The notes beneath the pieces were generated by a model. It saw only the letters and a program-made list of their open reading frames with translations, was not told the DNA's origin and searched no databases. This document shows positions 38,818 to 46,791 of a DNA stretch of 64,000 bases, piece by piece. The position numbers and the translations under genes are program-made. Source of the DNA: Actinomycetota bacterium (lineage in GTDB: Bacteria; Actinomycetota; Acidimicrobiia; Acidimicrobiales; AC-14); assembly GCA_005888325.1 (NCBI GenBank), contig VAWU01000015.1, positions 1 to 64,000 on the forward strand, in the 5' to 3' direction. Every line of letters starts with the position of its first letter. The stretch's first letter is position 1.

Positions 38818-39715
38818 CGTAACCGCGGCAGCGGCCCCCGCAGGTGCCGCGACGCTTCCGGCGCCCGGTGCGCTGGAGCGGCCGGTGCGTGACCGCCGAC
38901 GCCTCGGGCCCGGATTCTGGGCCGCGGTCGCGTGGGTGGTGGTCGTGGTCGCCGTGTGCGCGCTGGCCCCGCTGCTCCCGCTCGCGGACCCGAACCAGAC
39001 GCTGCACGGACCTCGCAACGGGGGCTTCACCTACCACAACTGGTTGGGCACCGACGACGGCGGACGCGACCTGCTCTCGCGCACGATCTGGGGCGGCCGC
39101 GTCTCGCTGCTCATCGGTTTCGTGTCGGTCGCGTTCGGCCTGGCCATCGGCGGCACGATCGGCCTGATCGCGGGTTTCTACCGCGGCAGGATCGACCGCT
39201 TCGTGATGTCGATCTTCGACATCTCCCTCGCCTTCCCCGCGGTGGTGCTCGCGCTCCTGCTCGTCACGTTCCTCGGTCAGAAGCTCCAGTGGATCCTGCT
39301 GACCATCGGCATCCTCGCCATCGCGCCCGTCGGCCGCCTGGCGCGGGCCAACACGTTGGCGTACTCGCAACGTGACTTCGTCACCGCGGCCCGCGCCCTG
39401 GGCGCCAAGAGCCTGCGGATCATGGTGCGCGAGATCCTGCCCAACATCCTCGTGCCGATGGCGGCCCTGGCACTGCTGGGCACCGCGCTGGCGATCGTCG
39501 CGGAGGGGTCGCTGGCGTTCCTCGGGCTGAGCGTCGCCGGATCGACGAACACGTGGGGGAAGATGATCGTCGCTGGCTCGTCGGGCAACACGCTGCGGGA
39601 AGCGCCGCTGATGGCGTTCGTGCCGATCGCCGCCATGTTCTCCACCCTGCTGTGCCTGAACCTGATCGGCGATCGGCTGCGCGCCCACTTCGAGGTGCGA
39701 GAGTCGCTTCTCTGA
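38801..39715 (+). CDS. DppC-type ABC transporter permease
   Basis: 304 aa from the GTG at 38801, overlapping the DppB gene by 17 nt. The N-terminus is an Ala/Pro-rich cytoplasmic tail. DppC features: HNWLGTDDGGRDLLSRTIWGG, ISLAFPAVVLALLL and the EAA loop RDFVTAARALGAKSLRIMVREILPN. It closes with EGSLAFLGLSVAGSTNTWGKMI. Since no DppD/DppF ATPase gene follows (the next gene is a regulator), the ATPase must be encoded elsewhere or shared. Confidence 0.93.
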   Translation: MSVQADVTAAAAPAGAATLPAPGALERPVRDRRRLGPGFWAAVAWVVVVVAVCALAPLLPLADPNQTLHGPRNGGFTYHNWLGTDDGGRDLLSRTIWGGRVSLLIGFVSVAFGLAIGGTIGLIAGFYRGRIDRFVMSIFDISLAFPAVVLALLLVTFLGQKLQWILLTIGILAIAPVGRLARANTLAYSQRDFVTAARALGAKSLRIMVREILPNILVPMAALALLGTALAIVAEGSLAFLGLSVAGSTNTWGKMIVAGSSGNTLREAPLMAFVPIAAMFSTLLCLNLIGDRLRAHFEVRESLL

Positions 39716-39740
39716 GGGTCGTGCGGGTCACAATGGACCC

Positions 39741-40199
39741 GTGAACATCTCGGCCAAGGCGGACTACGCGATCTGCGCGGCCGTGGCCCTGGCTGCGACC
39801 GACAGCGATGCGCCGGTGAAGGGCGAGGCGCTCGCGCGCAGCCAGGACATCCCCACCAAGTTCCTCGAGAACATCATGAGCGACCTCCGGAAGGCGGGGA
39901 TCGTCTCCAGCCAGCGCGGCGCGGTCGGCGGCTACTGGCTGGCCCGCCCGGGCGACGAGGTGACGCTGGCCGACGTCATCCGCGCGGTCGACGGGCCGCT
40001 CGCGAACGTGCGCGGTACCCGGCCGGAGCAGACCGCGTATCACGGGGTCACCGAGGCCCTGGTCGAGGTGTGGATCGCGGTCCGGGCCAGCCTGCGCTCC
40101 GTGCTCGAGGCGGTCACGGTCGCGGACGTGGCCTCCGGTCGCCTACCCGCGAAGGTCGCGCGCATGGCGCGCGACCCCGAAGCGTGGCTGCCCCATTGA
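39741..40199 (+). CDS. Rrf2-family transcriptional regulator
   Basis: 152 aa. The winged helix-turn-helix is clear: ISAKADYAICAAVALA, ALARSQDIPTKFLENIMSDL and LRKAGIVSSQRGAVGGYWLA, then TLADVIRAVDGPLANVRG. The three-Cys Fe-S cluster motif of IscR/NsrR is absent, so it is a cluster-free Rrf2 member whose ligand is unknown. It lies 25 nt after the transporter genes. A CACAAT box 6 nt before the GTG start suggests its own leaderless transcript. It may regulate the transporter operon or act elsewhere. Confidence 0.9.
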   Translation: MNISAKADYAICAAVALAATDSDAPVKGEALARSQDIPTKFLENIMSDLRKAGIVSSQRGAVGGYWLARPGDEVTLADVIRAVDGPLANVRGTRPEQTAYHGVTEALVEVWIAVRASLRSVLEAVTVADVASGRLPAKVARMARDPEAWLPH

Positions 40200-40242
40200 G
40201 GCACCGTTCCTTTTGAAAGGCCCCCCTGTGAAGCGGCCCAGG

Positions 40243-40248
40243 TAGGCT
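40243..40248 (+). promoter_or_regulatory. Leaderless promoter of pimA (TAGGCT)
   Basis: TAGGCT ends 9 nt before the ATG at 40258. An in-frame GTG at 40252 would lie only 3 nt from the box, so the ATG is the better start. No Shine-Dalgarno sequence is present. Confidence 0.5.
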
Positions 40249-40257
40249 GACGTGCCA

Positions 40258-41343
40258 ATGCGCATCGCGCTGGTGTGCCCTTACAGCCTCACGTTGCCCG
40301 GCGGGGTGCAGACCCAGGTGCTCGCCTTGGCCCGGGCGCTGCGTGCCCTCGGCCACCCCACCCGGGTGCTCGGCCCCTGCGACGGGGCGCCGCCCGACGT
40401 GGGCATCACCCCCCTCGGTAACAGCGTTCCTCTGGCCGCCAACGGATCGATGGCTCCGATCGCGCCCGACCCCGCCTGCGCCCTACGGACGATCCGCGCC
40501 CTGCGCGACGAGCAGTTCGACGTCGTGCACCTGCACGAGCCGCTCGTTCCCGGGCCCACGATGACCGCCCTCCTGTTCGACGCCGCGCCGATGGTCGGCA
40601 CCTTCCACGCCGCGGGGGGGAGCGCCGCCTACAAGTGGCTCCGGCCGGGCACCCGGTACGCGGCCCGCCGGCTGAGCCTGCGGTGCGCGGTCTCCGAGGA
40701 CGCCCGGTGCATGGCGCAACATGCGCTCGGTGGCGAGTACGTGCTCGTGCACAACGGCATCGACGTGGCGCGGTTCGCCAAGGCGACACCGTGGCCCACG
40801 GAGGGCCCGACGATCTTCTTCGTGGGTCGCCACGAACCACGCAAGGGCTTGTCGGTGCTGCTCGAAGCGATGTCGAGCCTCCCCCCGGAGGTCCGACTCT
40901 GGGTGGGCGGCGACGGCCCGGAGACCGACGTCCTCCGGGCCCGCACGCGCCGCGACGACCGCATCGAGTGGCTCGGCGCGATCCACGACGACGAGAAGGC
41001 GCGCCGGCTCCGCGGCGCCGACGTGTTCTGCGCGCCGTCCCTCTACGGTGAGTCGTTCGGCGTGGTGCTCCTGGAAGCCATGGCGGCGCACGCGCCGATC
41101 GTCGCCAGTGACCTGCCCGGCTACTCCAACGTCGCCCGCAGCGGCGTCGACGCGGTGCTCGTGCCGCCCGGCGATCCCGAAGCGCTCGGGAACGCGCTCC
41201 GAAGCGTGCTGGCCGACAGCCGGCTCGCCGAGACGGTCGCGGTCGCGGCGGATGCCCGGGCCGCGGAGTTCGCCATGGACCGCCTGGCCGAGCGCTACCT
41301 GGAGCTCTACGCCGAGGTCGCAGGCCGGGCTCGCAAGCGCTGA
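40258..41343 (+). CDS. pimA: PimA-like phosphatidylinositol mannosyltransferase (GT4)
   Basis: 361 aa GT-B glycosyltransferase. It starts MRIALVCPYSLTLPGGVQTQ, almost the mycobacterial PimA N-terminus, and has VVHLHEPLVPGP, FHAAGGSAAYKW and IFFVGRHEPRKGLSVLLEAM. The donor-site motif ESFGVVLLEAMAAHAPIVAS has the two Glu of the EX7E motif. PimA puts the first mannose on phosphatidylinositol. Together with pgsA and patA it forms a phosphatidylinositol-mannoside set, here split by an insert from 34.8 to 40.2 kb. Assignment rests on both sequence and order. Confidence 0.88.
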   Translation: MRIALVCPYSLTLPGGVQTQVLALARALRALGHPTRVLGPCDGAPPDVGITPLGNSVPLAANGSMAPIAPDPACALRTIRALRDEQFDVVHLHEPLVPGPTMTALLFDAAPMVGTFHAAGGSAAYKWLRPGTRYAARRLSLRCAVSEDARCMAQHALGGEYVLVHNGIDVARFAKATPWPTEGPTIFFVGRHEPRKGLSVLLEAMSSLPPEVRLWVGGDGPETDVLRARTRRDDRIEWLGAIHDDEKARRLRGADVFCAPSLYGESFGVVLLEAMAAHAPIVASDLPGYSNVARSGVDAVLVPPGDPEALGNALRSVLADSRLAETVAVAADARAAEFAMDRLAERYLELYAEVAGRARKR

Positions 41344-41397
41344 CGCCGAGAACGGCGCCAGGCACCAGCGTGCCGGGGGAGCGGAGGGCGGGCATCC

Positions 41398-41403
41398 TAT
41401 GAT
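41398..41403 (+). promoter_or_regulatory. Promoter of lemA operon (TATGAT)
   Basis: A near-consensus TATGAT lies 45 nt before the lemA ATG (41449). The gene also has a GGAGG at 41439-41443, so unlike many neighbours it has a leader and a normal ribosome-binding site. Confidence 0.5.
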
Positions 41404-41448
41404 GAGGCGGCCGTATCCCCCGCACCGTCCCTCGAATCGGAGGACCCA

Positions 41449-42000
41449 ATGATCGCCGTGTGGATCGTGCTTGCGATCCTCGTGCTGCTGCTCCTCTACG
41501 TGATCGTCTCCTACAACTCGCTGGTGCGCGTCCGGAACCGCACCGACGACGCGTGGTCGCAGATCGACGTGCAGTTGCGCCGCCGCTACGACCTCATCCC
41601 CAACCTGGTGAACACCGTGAAGGGCTACGCGGCGCACGAGCGCCAGACGTTCGAGGCCGTCACGCAGGCGCGGACGCAGGGCATGAACGCCCAGGGCGTC
41701 GCCGAGCAGGCGCAGGCCGAGAACATGATCACCGGCGCCTTGAAGTCGTTGTTCGCCGTGGCCGAGGCCTATCCCGAGCTGAAGGCGAACCAGAACTTCC
41801 TGGCGCTGCAGGAGGAGCTCACCGCGACGGAAGGCCGGATCTCCTACGCCCGCCAGTTCTACAACGACACCGTCCTCAAGCTGAACACGAAGGTCCAGAC
41901 CCTCCCGACGAACATCCTCGCCGGCATGTTCGGCTTCAAGACCCGCGAGTACTTCGAGGCCGACGACACCTCGCGCGGTCCCGTGACGGTGCAGTTCTGA
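41449..42000 (+). CDS. lemA: LemA family membrane protein
   Basis: 183 aa. One N-terminal membrane helix ([19 protein letters not shown]) is followed by the LemA helical domain: [34 protein letters not shown], and [20 protein letters not shown], then [14 protein letters not shown]. The function is unknown, but the gene is very often found with a membrane peptidase of the HtpX/M48 type, as here. GGAGG at 41439 gives a clear ribosome-binding site. The next gene lacks a normal start codon and may depend on readthrough coupling from this one. Confidence 0.93.
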   Translation: MIAVWIVLAILVLLLLYVIVSYNSLVRVRNRTDDAWSQIDVQLRRRYDLIPNLVNTVKGYAAHERQTFEAVTQARTQGMNAQGVAEQAQAENMITGALKSLFAVAEAYPELKANQNFLALQEELTATEGRISYARQFYNDTVLKLNTKVQTLPTNILAGMFGFKTREYFEADDTSRGPVTVQF

Positions 42001-42019
42001 AGCAGCCGGGAACCTTCTT

Positions 42020-42931
42020 CTGTACGAGCAGATAGCTGCGAACAAGCGCCGATCGGCGCTGCTCATCGCCGCCTTCGTCGTCCTGGTGCTGGCGGTCGCC
42101 TGGGCGATCGACGTGCTGCTGGGCTACGGCGTGGCCGGTCTCGTCATCGCGCTCGTCGTCGTCGTGATCGGCACGTTCGGCGCCTACTGGAAGTCCGACG
42201 CCGTCGCGTTGGCGATGAGTCACGCCAAGCCGGCGGATCCGGTCGAGTACGCGCGTCTGCACAACCTGGTCGAGGGGCTCTGCATCGCCGGCGGCCTGCC
42301 GAAGCCACGCGTCTACGTGATCAACGACCCTGCGCCGAACGCGTTCGCAACGGGCCGCGACCCCCGTCATGCCGCGGTCGCGGTCACCACCGGGCTGCTC
42401 GAGAAGATGAACCGGGTGGAGCTCGAGGGCGTGCTCGCCCACGAGCTGAGCCACGTGAAGAACTACGACATCCTCGTGTCGACGCTCGCGGTGACCCTCG
42501 TCGGGGTGATCGTGGTCATGGCGGACTTCTCCCTGCGGTTCTTGTGGTGGGGCGGCCCACGTTCGCGCGACCGCGAACGCGACGGCGGTGGCGGCCCGCA
42601 GGCCATCCTCGCGCTCGTCGGGATCGTGCTCCTGCTGTTGGCGCCGCTCGCGGCGCGGCTCATGCAGTTCGCGGTGAGCCGTCGACGCGAGGCGCTCGCC
42701 GATATAAGCGGCGTGGCGATGACCCGCTACCCGCCCGGGCTGATCGCCGCGCTCGAGAAGCTGAAGGACGACACCACCGTCGTGGAGTCGTCGTCGCGGG
42801 CGACGGCCCACCTCTGGATCGAGTCACCGCTCGCCCGCACCAGGGAGGAAGGCCGCCTGTCGCGGCTGAACCGCCTGTTCGAGACCCACCCGCCACTCGA
42901 AGAGCGCATCCAGGCGCTCAAGGAGCTCTGA
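42020..42931 (+). CDS. htpX: HtpX-like M48 membrane metalloprotease, probable CTG start
   Basis: 303 aa if started at CTG 42020. The family-typical N-terminus LYEQIAANKRRSALLI begins there, and no ATG, GTG or TTG occurs between an in-frame stop at 41984 and that point. The first conventional start, GTG 42086, would remove this segment and part of the first membrane helix. The zinc site is AHELSHVKN (HExxH) and the third ligand lies in SRRREALADISG (EALAD). Four hydrophobic segments are seen. It degrades damaged membrane proteins. It lies 19 nt after lemA. Confidence 0.87.
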   Translation: MYEQIAANKRRSALLIAAFVVLVLAVAWAIDVLLGYGVAGLVIALVVVVIGTFGAYWKSDAVALAMSHAKPADPVEYARLHNLVEGLCIAGGLPKPRVYVINDPAPNAFATGRDPRHAAVAVTTGLLEKMNRVELEGVLAHELSHVKNYDILVSTLAVTLVGVIVVMADFSLRFLWWGGPRSRDRERDGGGGPQAILALVGIVLLLLAPLAARLMQFAVSRRREALADISGVAMTRYPPGLIAALEKLKDDTTVVESSSRATAHLWIESPLARTREEGRLSRLNRLFETHPPLEERIQALKEL

Positions 42932-42939
42932 GCCATACC

Positions 42940-43959
42940 GTGCGTCGCCCCATCGCCGCCGTCGTCGCCCTCGTGCTGGTCGCGGGAGCCTGTGGTGGCA
43001 GCAAGAAGAAGGACGTCGCGCGCGCCCGGCCGAAGCCACCGCCGACCACGACCACCGTGCCCGCGCAGTACCCGTTGACCGGTCTGCCCGTGACCAACGC
43101 CGCCACGGCCGCGCGCCCGGCGCTGACCGTGAAGATCGAGAACGCGCCGGAGGCGCGCCCGCAGGCGGGGCTCAACTCGGCCGACGTGGTGTACGAGGAG
43201 CAGGTCGAGGGCGGTCTCACGCGGTTCCTCGTCGTCTTCCAGTCCACCGACTCCGATCTGGTCGGGCCCATTCGCTCGCTGCGCCCGACCGACCCCGACG
43301 TGGTGCGACCGTTCGGCGGGTTGTTCGCGTACTCGGGCGGCACCAAGAAGTTCATCGGCCTGCTGCACGCCACACCGCTGCAGGACATCGGCTACGACAA
43401 CCTGCCGAAGCTCTACGAGAAGCGCCCGGGCAAGAGGGCTCCACACAACGTCTACTCGTCGACCGCACGCCTCTACAGCGCGGCTCAGAAGAATCTGAAG
43501 CCCCCGCCGCCCCTGTTCACCTTCCTTTCCTCGGGCCAGCCGTTCGCGCCCACCGCGCCTCCGGCCGTGCACCTCACGGTGCCCATGGGGCTCACGAAGG
43601 CCGATTACGACTGGGACCCGGCCGCAGGCAACTGGAAGCGCACCACGAACGGCACGCCGCACCTGCTCGAAGGTGGCGCGCAGCTGACGTCGACGAACGT
43701 GATAGTGCAGTTCGTGACGTACCGGACCAGCCCCGGCGACTTCGATGTGCTCCACAACCCCGTGTCGGTTGCCAACGTGGTCGGTACCGGCGACGCCTGG
43801 GTGCTCGCCGGCGGCAAGGTCGTCATGGGGAAGTGGTCGAAGGCGTCGCCGGAGGCGATGACGGCGTTCACCGACGCGGCCGGCTCGCCGGTCGCGTTGT
43901 TGCCGGGACGCACGTGGGTGCTGCTTGCACCGGCCGGAACCGCAGCCGTGACGCGGTAG
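42940..43959 (+). CDS. DUF3048 (YerB-like) lipoprotein
   Basis: 339 aa from the GTG at 42940. A lipobox signal peptide (VVALVLVAGACGG) and a Lys/Arg then Thr-rich linker (PPPTTTTVPAQ) come first. The DUF3048 N-terminal domain shows PLTGLPVTNAATAARPALTV, KIENAPEARPQAGLNSADVV, YEEQVEGGLTRFLVVFQS and GPIRSLRPTD. The C-terminal domain includes GRTWVLLAPAG. The function is unknown; YerB is a membrane-associated lipoprotein in Bacillus. It is 8 nt from htpX, so probably co-transcribed with it. Confidence 0.9.
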   Translation: MRRPIAAVVALVLVAGACGGSKKKDVARARPKPPPTTTTVPAQYPLTGLPVTNAATAARPALTVKIENAPEARPQAGLNSADVVYEEQVEGGLTRFLVVFQSTDSDLVGPIRSLRPTDPDVVRPFGGLFAYSGGTKKFIGLLHATPLQDIGYDNLPKLYEKRPGKRAPHNVYSSTARLYSAAQKNLKPPPPLFTFLSSGQPFAPTAPPAVHLTVPMGLTKADYDWDPAAGNWKRTTNGTPHLLEGGAQLTSTNVIVQFVTYRTSPGDFDVLHNPVSVANVVGTGDAWVLAGGKVVMGKWSKASPEAMTAFTDAAGSPVALLPGRTWVLLAPAGTAAVTR

Positions 43960-43995
43960 CCGACAAAGAGCGGTGGGGTAGGCCGTCCTCCCCAA

Positions 43996-44001
43996 TACAA
44001 T
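43996..44001 (+). promoter_or_regulatory. Leaderless promoter of pdxS (TACAAT), decides the start
   Basis: TACAAT ends 7 nt before the ATG at 44009. An upstream in-frame ATG at 44000 overlaps the box itself and would precede the transcript, so 44009 is the likely start. Confidence 0.6.
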
Positions 44002-44008
44002 GTGCGAC

Positions 44009-44899
44009 ATGCCCGAGCCCAGCCGCACCACCGGAACCGATCGCGTCAAGCGGGGCCTGGCCGAGATGCTCCGTGGGGGCGTCATCATGGACGTCGTCAC
44101 GCCCGAGCAGGCCGTCATCGCGGAGGACGCGGGCGCAGTCGCGGTGATGGCGCTCGAGCGGGTTCCCGCCGACATCCGTCGCGACGGCGGCGTGGCGCGC
44201 ATGAGCGACCCGGCCATGGTCGAGGGCATCAAAGCGGCCGTGACGATCCCGGTGATGGCCAAGGCGCGCATCGGCCACTTCGCCGAGGCGCAGGTGCTCG
44301 AGGCGCTCGGCGTCGACTACGTGGACGAGAGCGAAGTGCTCACGCCCGCCGACGAGGCGCACCACATCGACAAGTGGGCGTTCACGGTGCCGTTCGTCTG
44401 CGGCGCCACCAACCTCGGCGAAGCCCTGCGGCGCCTGTCCGAGGGCGCGGCGCTGATTCGGTCGAAGGGCGAAGCGGGCACGGGCGACGTGAAGGAAGCG
44501 GTGCGCCACCTGCGGTCGATCCTCGGCGACATCCGCAAGCTCACGCAGGCGGACTCGGCCGAGGTGTTCGCGTGGGCCAAGGAGCTGCGCGCCCCGATCG
44601 GCCTGGTGCAGGAGCTGGCCGAGACCGGCAGGCTCCCGGTGCCGCTCTTCTGCGCGGGCGGCATCGCCACGCCGGCCGACGCCGCGCTCGTCATGCAGTT
44701 GGGAGCCGAGGCCGTGTTCGTCGGGTCGGGCATCTTCAAGAGCGCAGATCCCGCGCCGCGCGCCAAGGCCATCGTCGAGGCCACCGCCCACCACACCGAC
44801 GCGCACATTGTCGCCAAGGTCAGTCGGGGCCTGGGCGAGCCCATGCGCGGCACCGAGGCCGACAAGGTCGAGATCAAGCTCTCCGAGCGGGGCTGGTAG
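44009..44899 (+). CDS. pdxS: Pyridoxal 5-phosphate synthase subunit PdxS
   Basis: 296 aa beta/alpha barrel. PdxS makes PLP from ribose 5-phosphate, glyceraldehyde 3-phosphate and ammonia. Catalytic lysines lie in VMAKARIGH and in [11 protein letters not shown]; the phosphate sites are [13 protein letters not shown] and [20 protein letters not shown]. It matches Rv2606c in position. The start at 44009 is chosen from the promoter spacing. The glutaminase gene pdxT follows 27 nt later, so the full synthase is encoded together. Confidence 0.96.
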   Translation: MPEPSRTTGTDRVKRGLAEMLRGGVIMDVVTPEQAVIAEDAGAVAVMALERVPADIRRDGGVARMSDPAMVEGIKAAVTIPVMAKARIGHFAEAQVLEALGVDYVDESEVLTPADEAHHIDKWAFTVPFVCGATNLGEALRRLSEGAALIRSKGEAGTGDVKEAVRHLRSILGDIRKLTQADSAEVFAWAKELRAPIGLVQELAETGRLPVPLFCAGGIATPADAALVMQLGAEAVFVGSGIFKSADPAPRAKAIVEATAHHTDAHIVAKVSRGLGEPMRGTEADKVEIKLSERGW

Positions 44900-44926
44900 A
44901 CGTGGGCGCGCGGCGGAGGCCGCCAG

Positions 44927-45526
44927 GTGACGGGCGCAGTCAGGGGCACAGTCGGCGGCAAGATCGGCGTGCTCGCGCTCCAGGGCGACGTCAGAGAGCA
45001 CGTCCAGGCGCTCGCTGAGCTCGGCGCGCACGCGGTCGAGGTGCGCGTGCCGGAGGACCTCACGGCCGTCGACGCGCTCGTCCTGCCCGGCGGCGAGTCG
45101 ACCACCATCGCCAAGCTGCTCGACTTCTCCGGTCTCTTCGGGCCGGTGGCCGAGCGCCTCGACGCCGGGATGCCCGCGTTGGGGACATGCGCGGGGATGA
45201 TCCTGCTCGCGAGCGAGGTGCTCGACGGGCGGCCCGACCAGCGCAGCTTCGGCGCCATCGAGCTGGCCGTGCGCCGCAACGCCTTCGGGAGCCAGGTCGA
45301 CTCGTTCGAGGTCGACCTCGACATCGCGGGGATGGCCGGTGGCACCTACCCCGCGGTCTTCATCCGTGCGCCGTACGTCGAGCGGGTCGGCGACGACGTC
45401 GAGGTGCTGGCGGAGGTCGACGGCCACCCGGTGCTGTGCCGGTCGGGCCCGATCATGGTGGCATCGTTTCACCCGGAGCTCGCCGGTGACTTGCGGCTCC
45501 ATCAGCTCTTCATGGAGGGTGTGTGA
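44927..45526 (+). CDS. pdxT: Pyridoxal 5-phosphate synthase glutaminase PdxT
   Basis: 199 aa from the GTG at 44927. It supplies ammonia from glutamine to PdxS. The class I amidotransferase triad is visible: nucleophile Cys in ALGTCAGMILLA, His and Glu in ASFHPELAGD. The family start is IGVLALQGDVREHV and oxyanion loop LPGGESTTIAKLL. The first ten or so residues (TGAVRGTVGG) are an N-terminal extension before the family start. The yebC gene begins 1 nt after its stop. Confidence 0.95.
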   Translation: MTGAVRGTVGGKIGVLALQGDVREHVQALAELGAHAVEVRVPEDLTAVDALVLPGGESTTIAKLLDFSGLFGPVAERLDAGMPALGTCAGMILLASEVLDGRPDQRSFGAIELAVRRNAFGSQVDSFEVDLDIAGMAGGTYPAVFIRAPYVERVGDDVEVLAEVDGHPVLCRSGPIMVASFHPELAGDLRLHQLFMEGV

Positions 45527-45527
45527 G

Positions 45528-46277
45528 ATGTCGGGCCATTCGAAGTGGGCGACGATCAAGCACAAGAAGGGCGCGGCCGACAAGGCGCGGGGCAAGCTGT
45601 TCGCCAAGCTCATCCGCCAGGTCGAGGTGGCAGCACGCGAGGGCGGGGGCGACATCGAGTCGAACGCGACGTTGCGCACCATGTTCCAGAAGGCGCGCGA
45701 CGCGTCGGTGCCGACCGACACCATCGAGCGGGCCATCAAGCGCGGCACCGGCGAGCTCGAAGGCGTGCGCTACGAGCCCATGTCGTACGAGGGCTACGCA
45801 CCGTGTGGCGTCGCGGTCTACGTCGAGTGCCTCAGCGACAATCGCAACCGGACCGGCGCCGAGGTGCGGAACCTCTTCACCAAGAACGGCGGCTCGGTGG
45901 CCGAGCCCGGCGCGGTCGCGTGGCAGTTCGAGCGGAAGGGCGTCGTGATCATGGGCAAGCGGGCGTCCGAGGACGACGTGATGCTCGTCGCGCTCGACGC
46001 CGGCGCGGAGGACCTCCGCGACCAGGGCGACACGTTCGAGCTCACCTGCGCGCCCGGCGACCTGGCGCGGCTCCGTCAGGCGCTCGACGACGCGGGCCTC
46101 GCGTTCGACTCCGCCGAGGTCACGATGGTGCCGTCCAACGTCGTTCCGCTCCAGACGGAGAGCGACGCGCGCAAGGTGCTGCGCCTCATCGACGCGCTCG
46201 AGGAGCACGACGACGTGCAGGGCGTCTACGCCAACTTCGACATCCCCGACGCCGTGCTCGAGGCGGTGGAAGCGTGA
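45528..46277 (+). CDS. yebC: YebC/PmpR family protein
   Basis: 249 aa, the family length. It begins MSGHSKWATIKHKKGAADKA and contains NATLRTMFQKARDASVPTDT, GYAPCGVAVYVECLSDNRNR and FTKNGGSVAEPGAVAWQF. YebC proteins bind DNA or the ribosome; recent work links some to relief of polyproline stalling. The order pdxS, pdxT, yebC, ruvC matches M. tuberculosis. The stop overlaps the peroxiredoxin start (GTGA). Confidence 0.96.
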   Translation: MSGHSKWATIKHKKGAADKARGKLFAKLIRQVEVAAREGGGDIESNATLRTMFQKARDASVPTDTIERAIKRGTGELEGVRYEPMSYEGYAPCGVAVYVECLSDNRNRTGAEVRNLFTKNGGSVAEPGAVAWQFERKGVVIMGKRASEDDVMLVALDAGAEDLRDQGDTFELTCAPGDLARLRQALDDAGLAFDSAEVTMVPSNVVPLQTESDARKVLRLIDALEEHDDVQGVYANFDIPDAVLEAVEA

Positions 46278-46729
46278 TCGCGGTAGGGGAGGCGGCTCCC
46301 GACTTCAGCCTGGAGGGCACCGGCGGCAGGCGCTACACGCTCGCGGAGCACCGGGGCGCGCCGGTCGTGCTCGCGTTCTACCCGGCCGACGGTTCCCCCG
46401 TGTGCTCGATCCAGCTGCCCGACTACTCGCTCGACATCGGGGCCTTCCGCGAGCTCGGCGCCACCCTGCTCGCCATCAGCCCGCAGGACGTCGCGAGCCA
46501 CGAGGACTTCGCCCGTCGGGTCGGCATCGCATTTCCGTTGCTCGCGGATCCCGACCGGGCCGTGGGGCGGGCCTACGGCATCGTCGGCCCCCTGGGCTTC
46601 TACCGGCGGGCGGTGGTGGTCGTCGACGGCGGTGGCATCGTGCGCCATGCTCGCCGCACGCTCGGCTACGCCTACCCGTCGAGCGAGAGCGTGCTGAACG
46701 CGACACGCGAGGCGCTCGTCCCCGCCTGA
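46274..46729 (+). CDS. Peroxiredoxin (AhpC/TSA, BCP-like)
   Basis: 151 aa from the GTG overlapping yebC. The peroxidatic Cys is in AFYPADGSPVCSIQLPDY, where the canonical TPVC is SPVC and the following Thr is Ser. A DPDRAVGRAYGI and GIVRHARRTLGY segment complete the thioredoxin-like fold. No obvious resolving Cys is present, so it may be a 1-Cys type using a thiol such as mycothiol. It is the last gene before the ruvC promoter. Confidence 0.88.
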   Translation: MIAVGEAAPDFSLEGTGGRRYTLAEHRGAPVVLAFYPADGSPVCSIQLPDYSLDIGAFRELGATLLAISPQDVASHEDFARRVGIAFPLLADPDRAVGRAYGIVGPLGFYRRAVVVVDGGGIVRHARRTLGYAYPSSESVLNATREALVPA

Positions 46730-46768
46730 GCGGGCCGCGGGGTCCGCGTCGCGCCGGCCGGCGTCCGC

Positions 46769-46791
46769 TAGCGTTGCGAACGCATGTTCGT
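46769..46791 (+). promoter_or_regulatory. ruvC promoter with LexA (SOS) box covering the start codon
   Basis: TAGCGT (46769-46774) lies 9 nt before the ruvC ATG. CGAACGCATGTTCG (46777-46790) fits the actinobacterial LexA consensus CGAAC-N4-GTTCG with the ATG as part of its N4 spacer. LexA bound there would cover the predicted transcription and translation start. In M. tuberculosis ruvC is LexA-controlled (established). Confidence 0.7.

Noticed and set aside
42086-42931. GTG 42086 as HtpX start
   Set aside because: It would remove the conserved LYEQIAANKRRS segment and part of the first membrane helix; kept only as an alternative.
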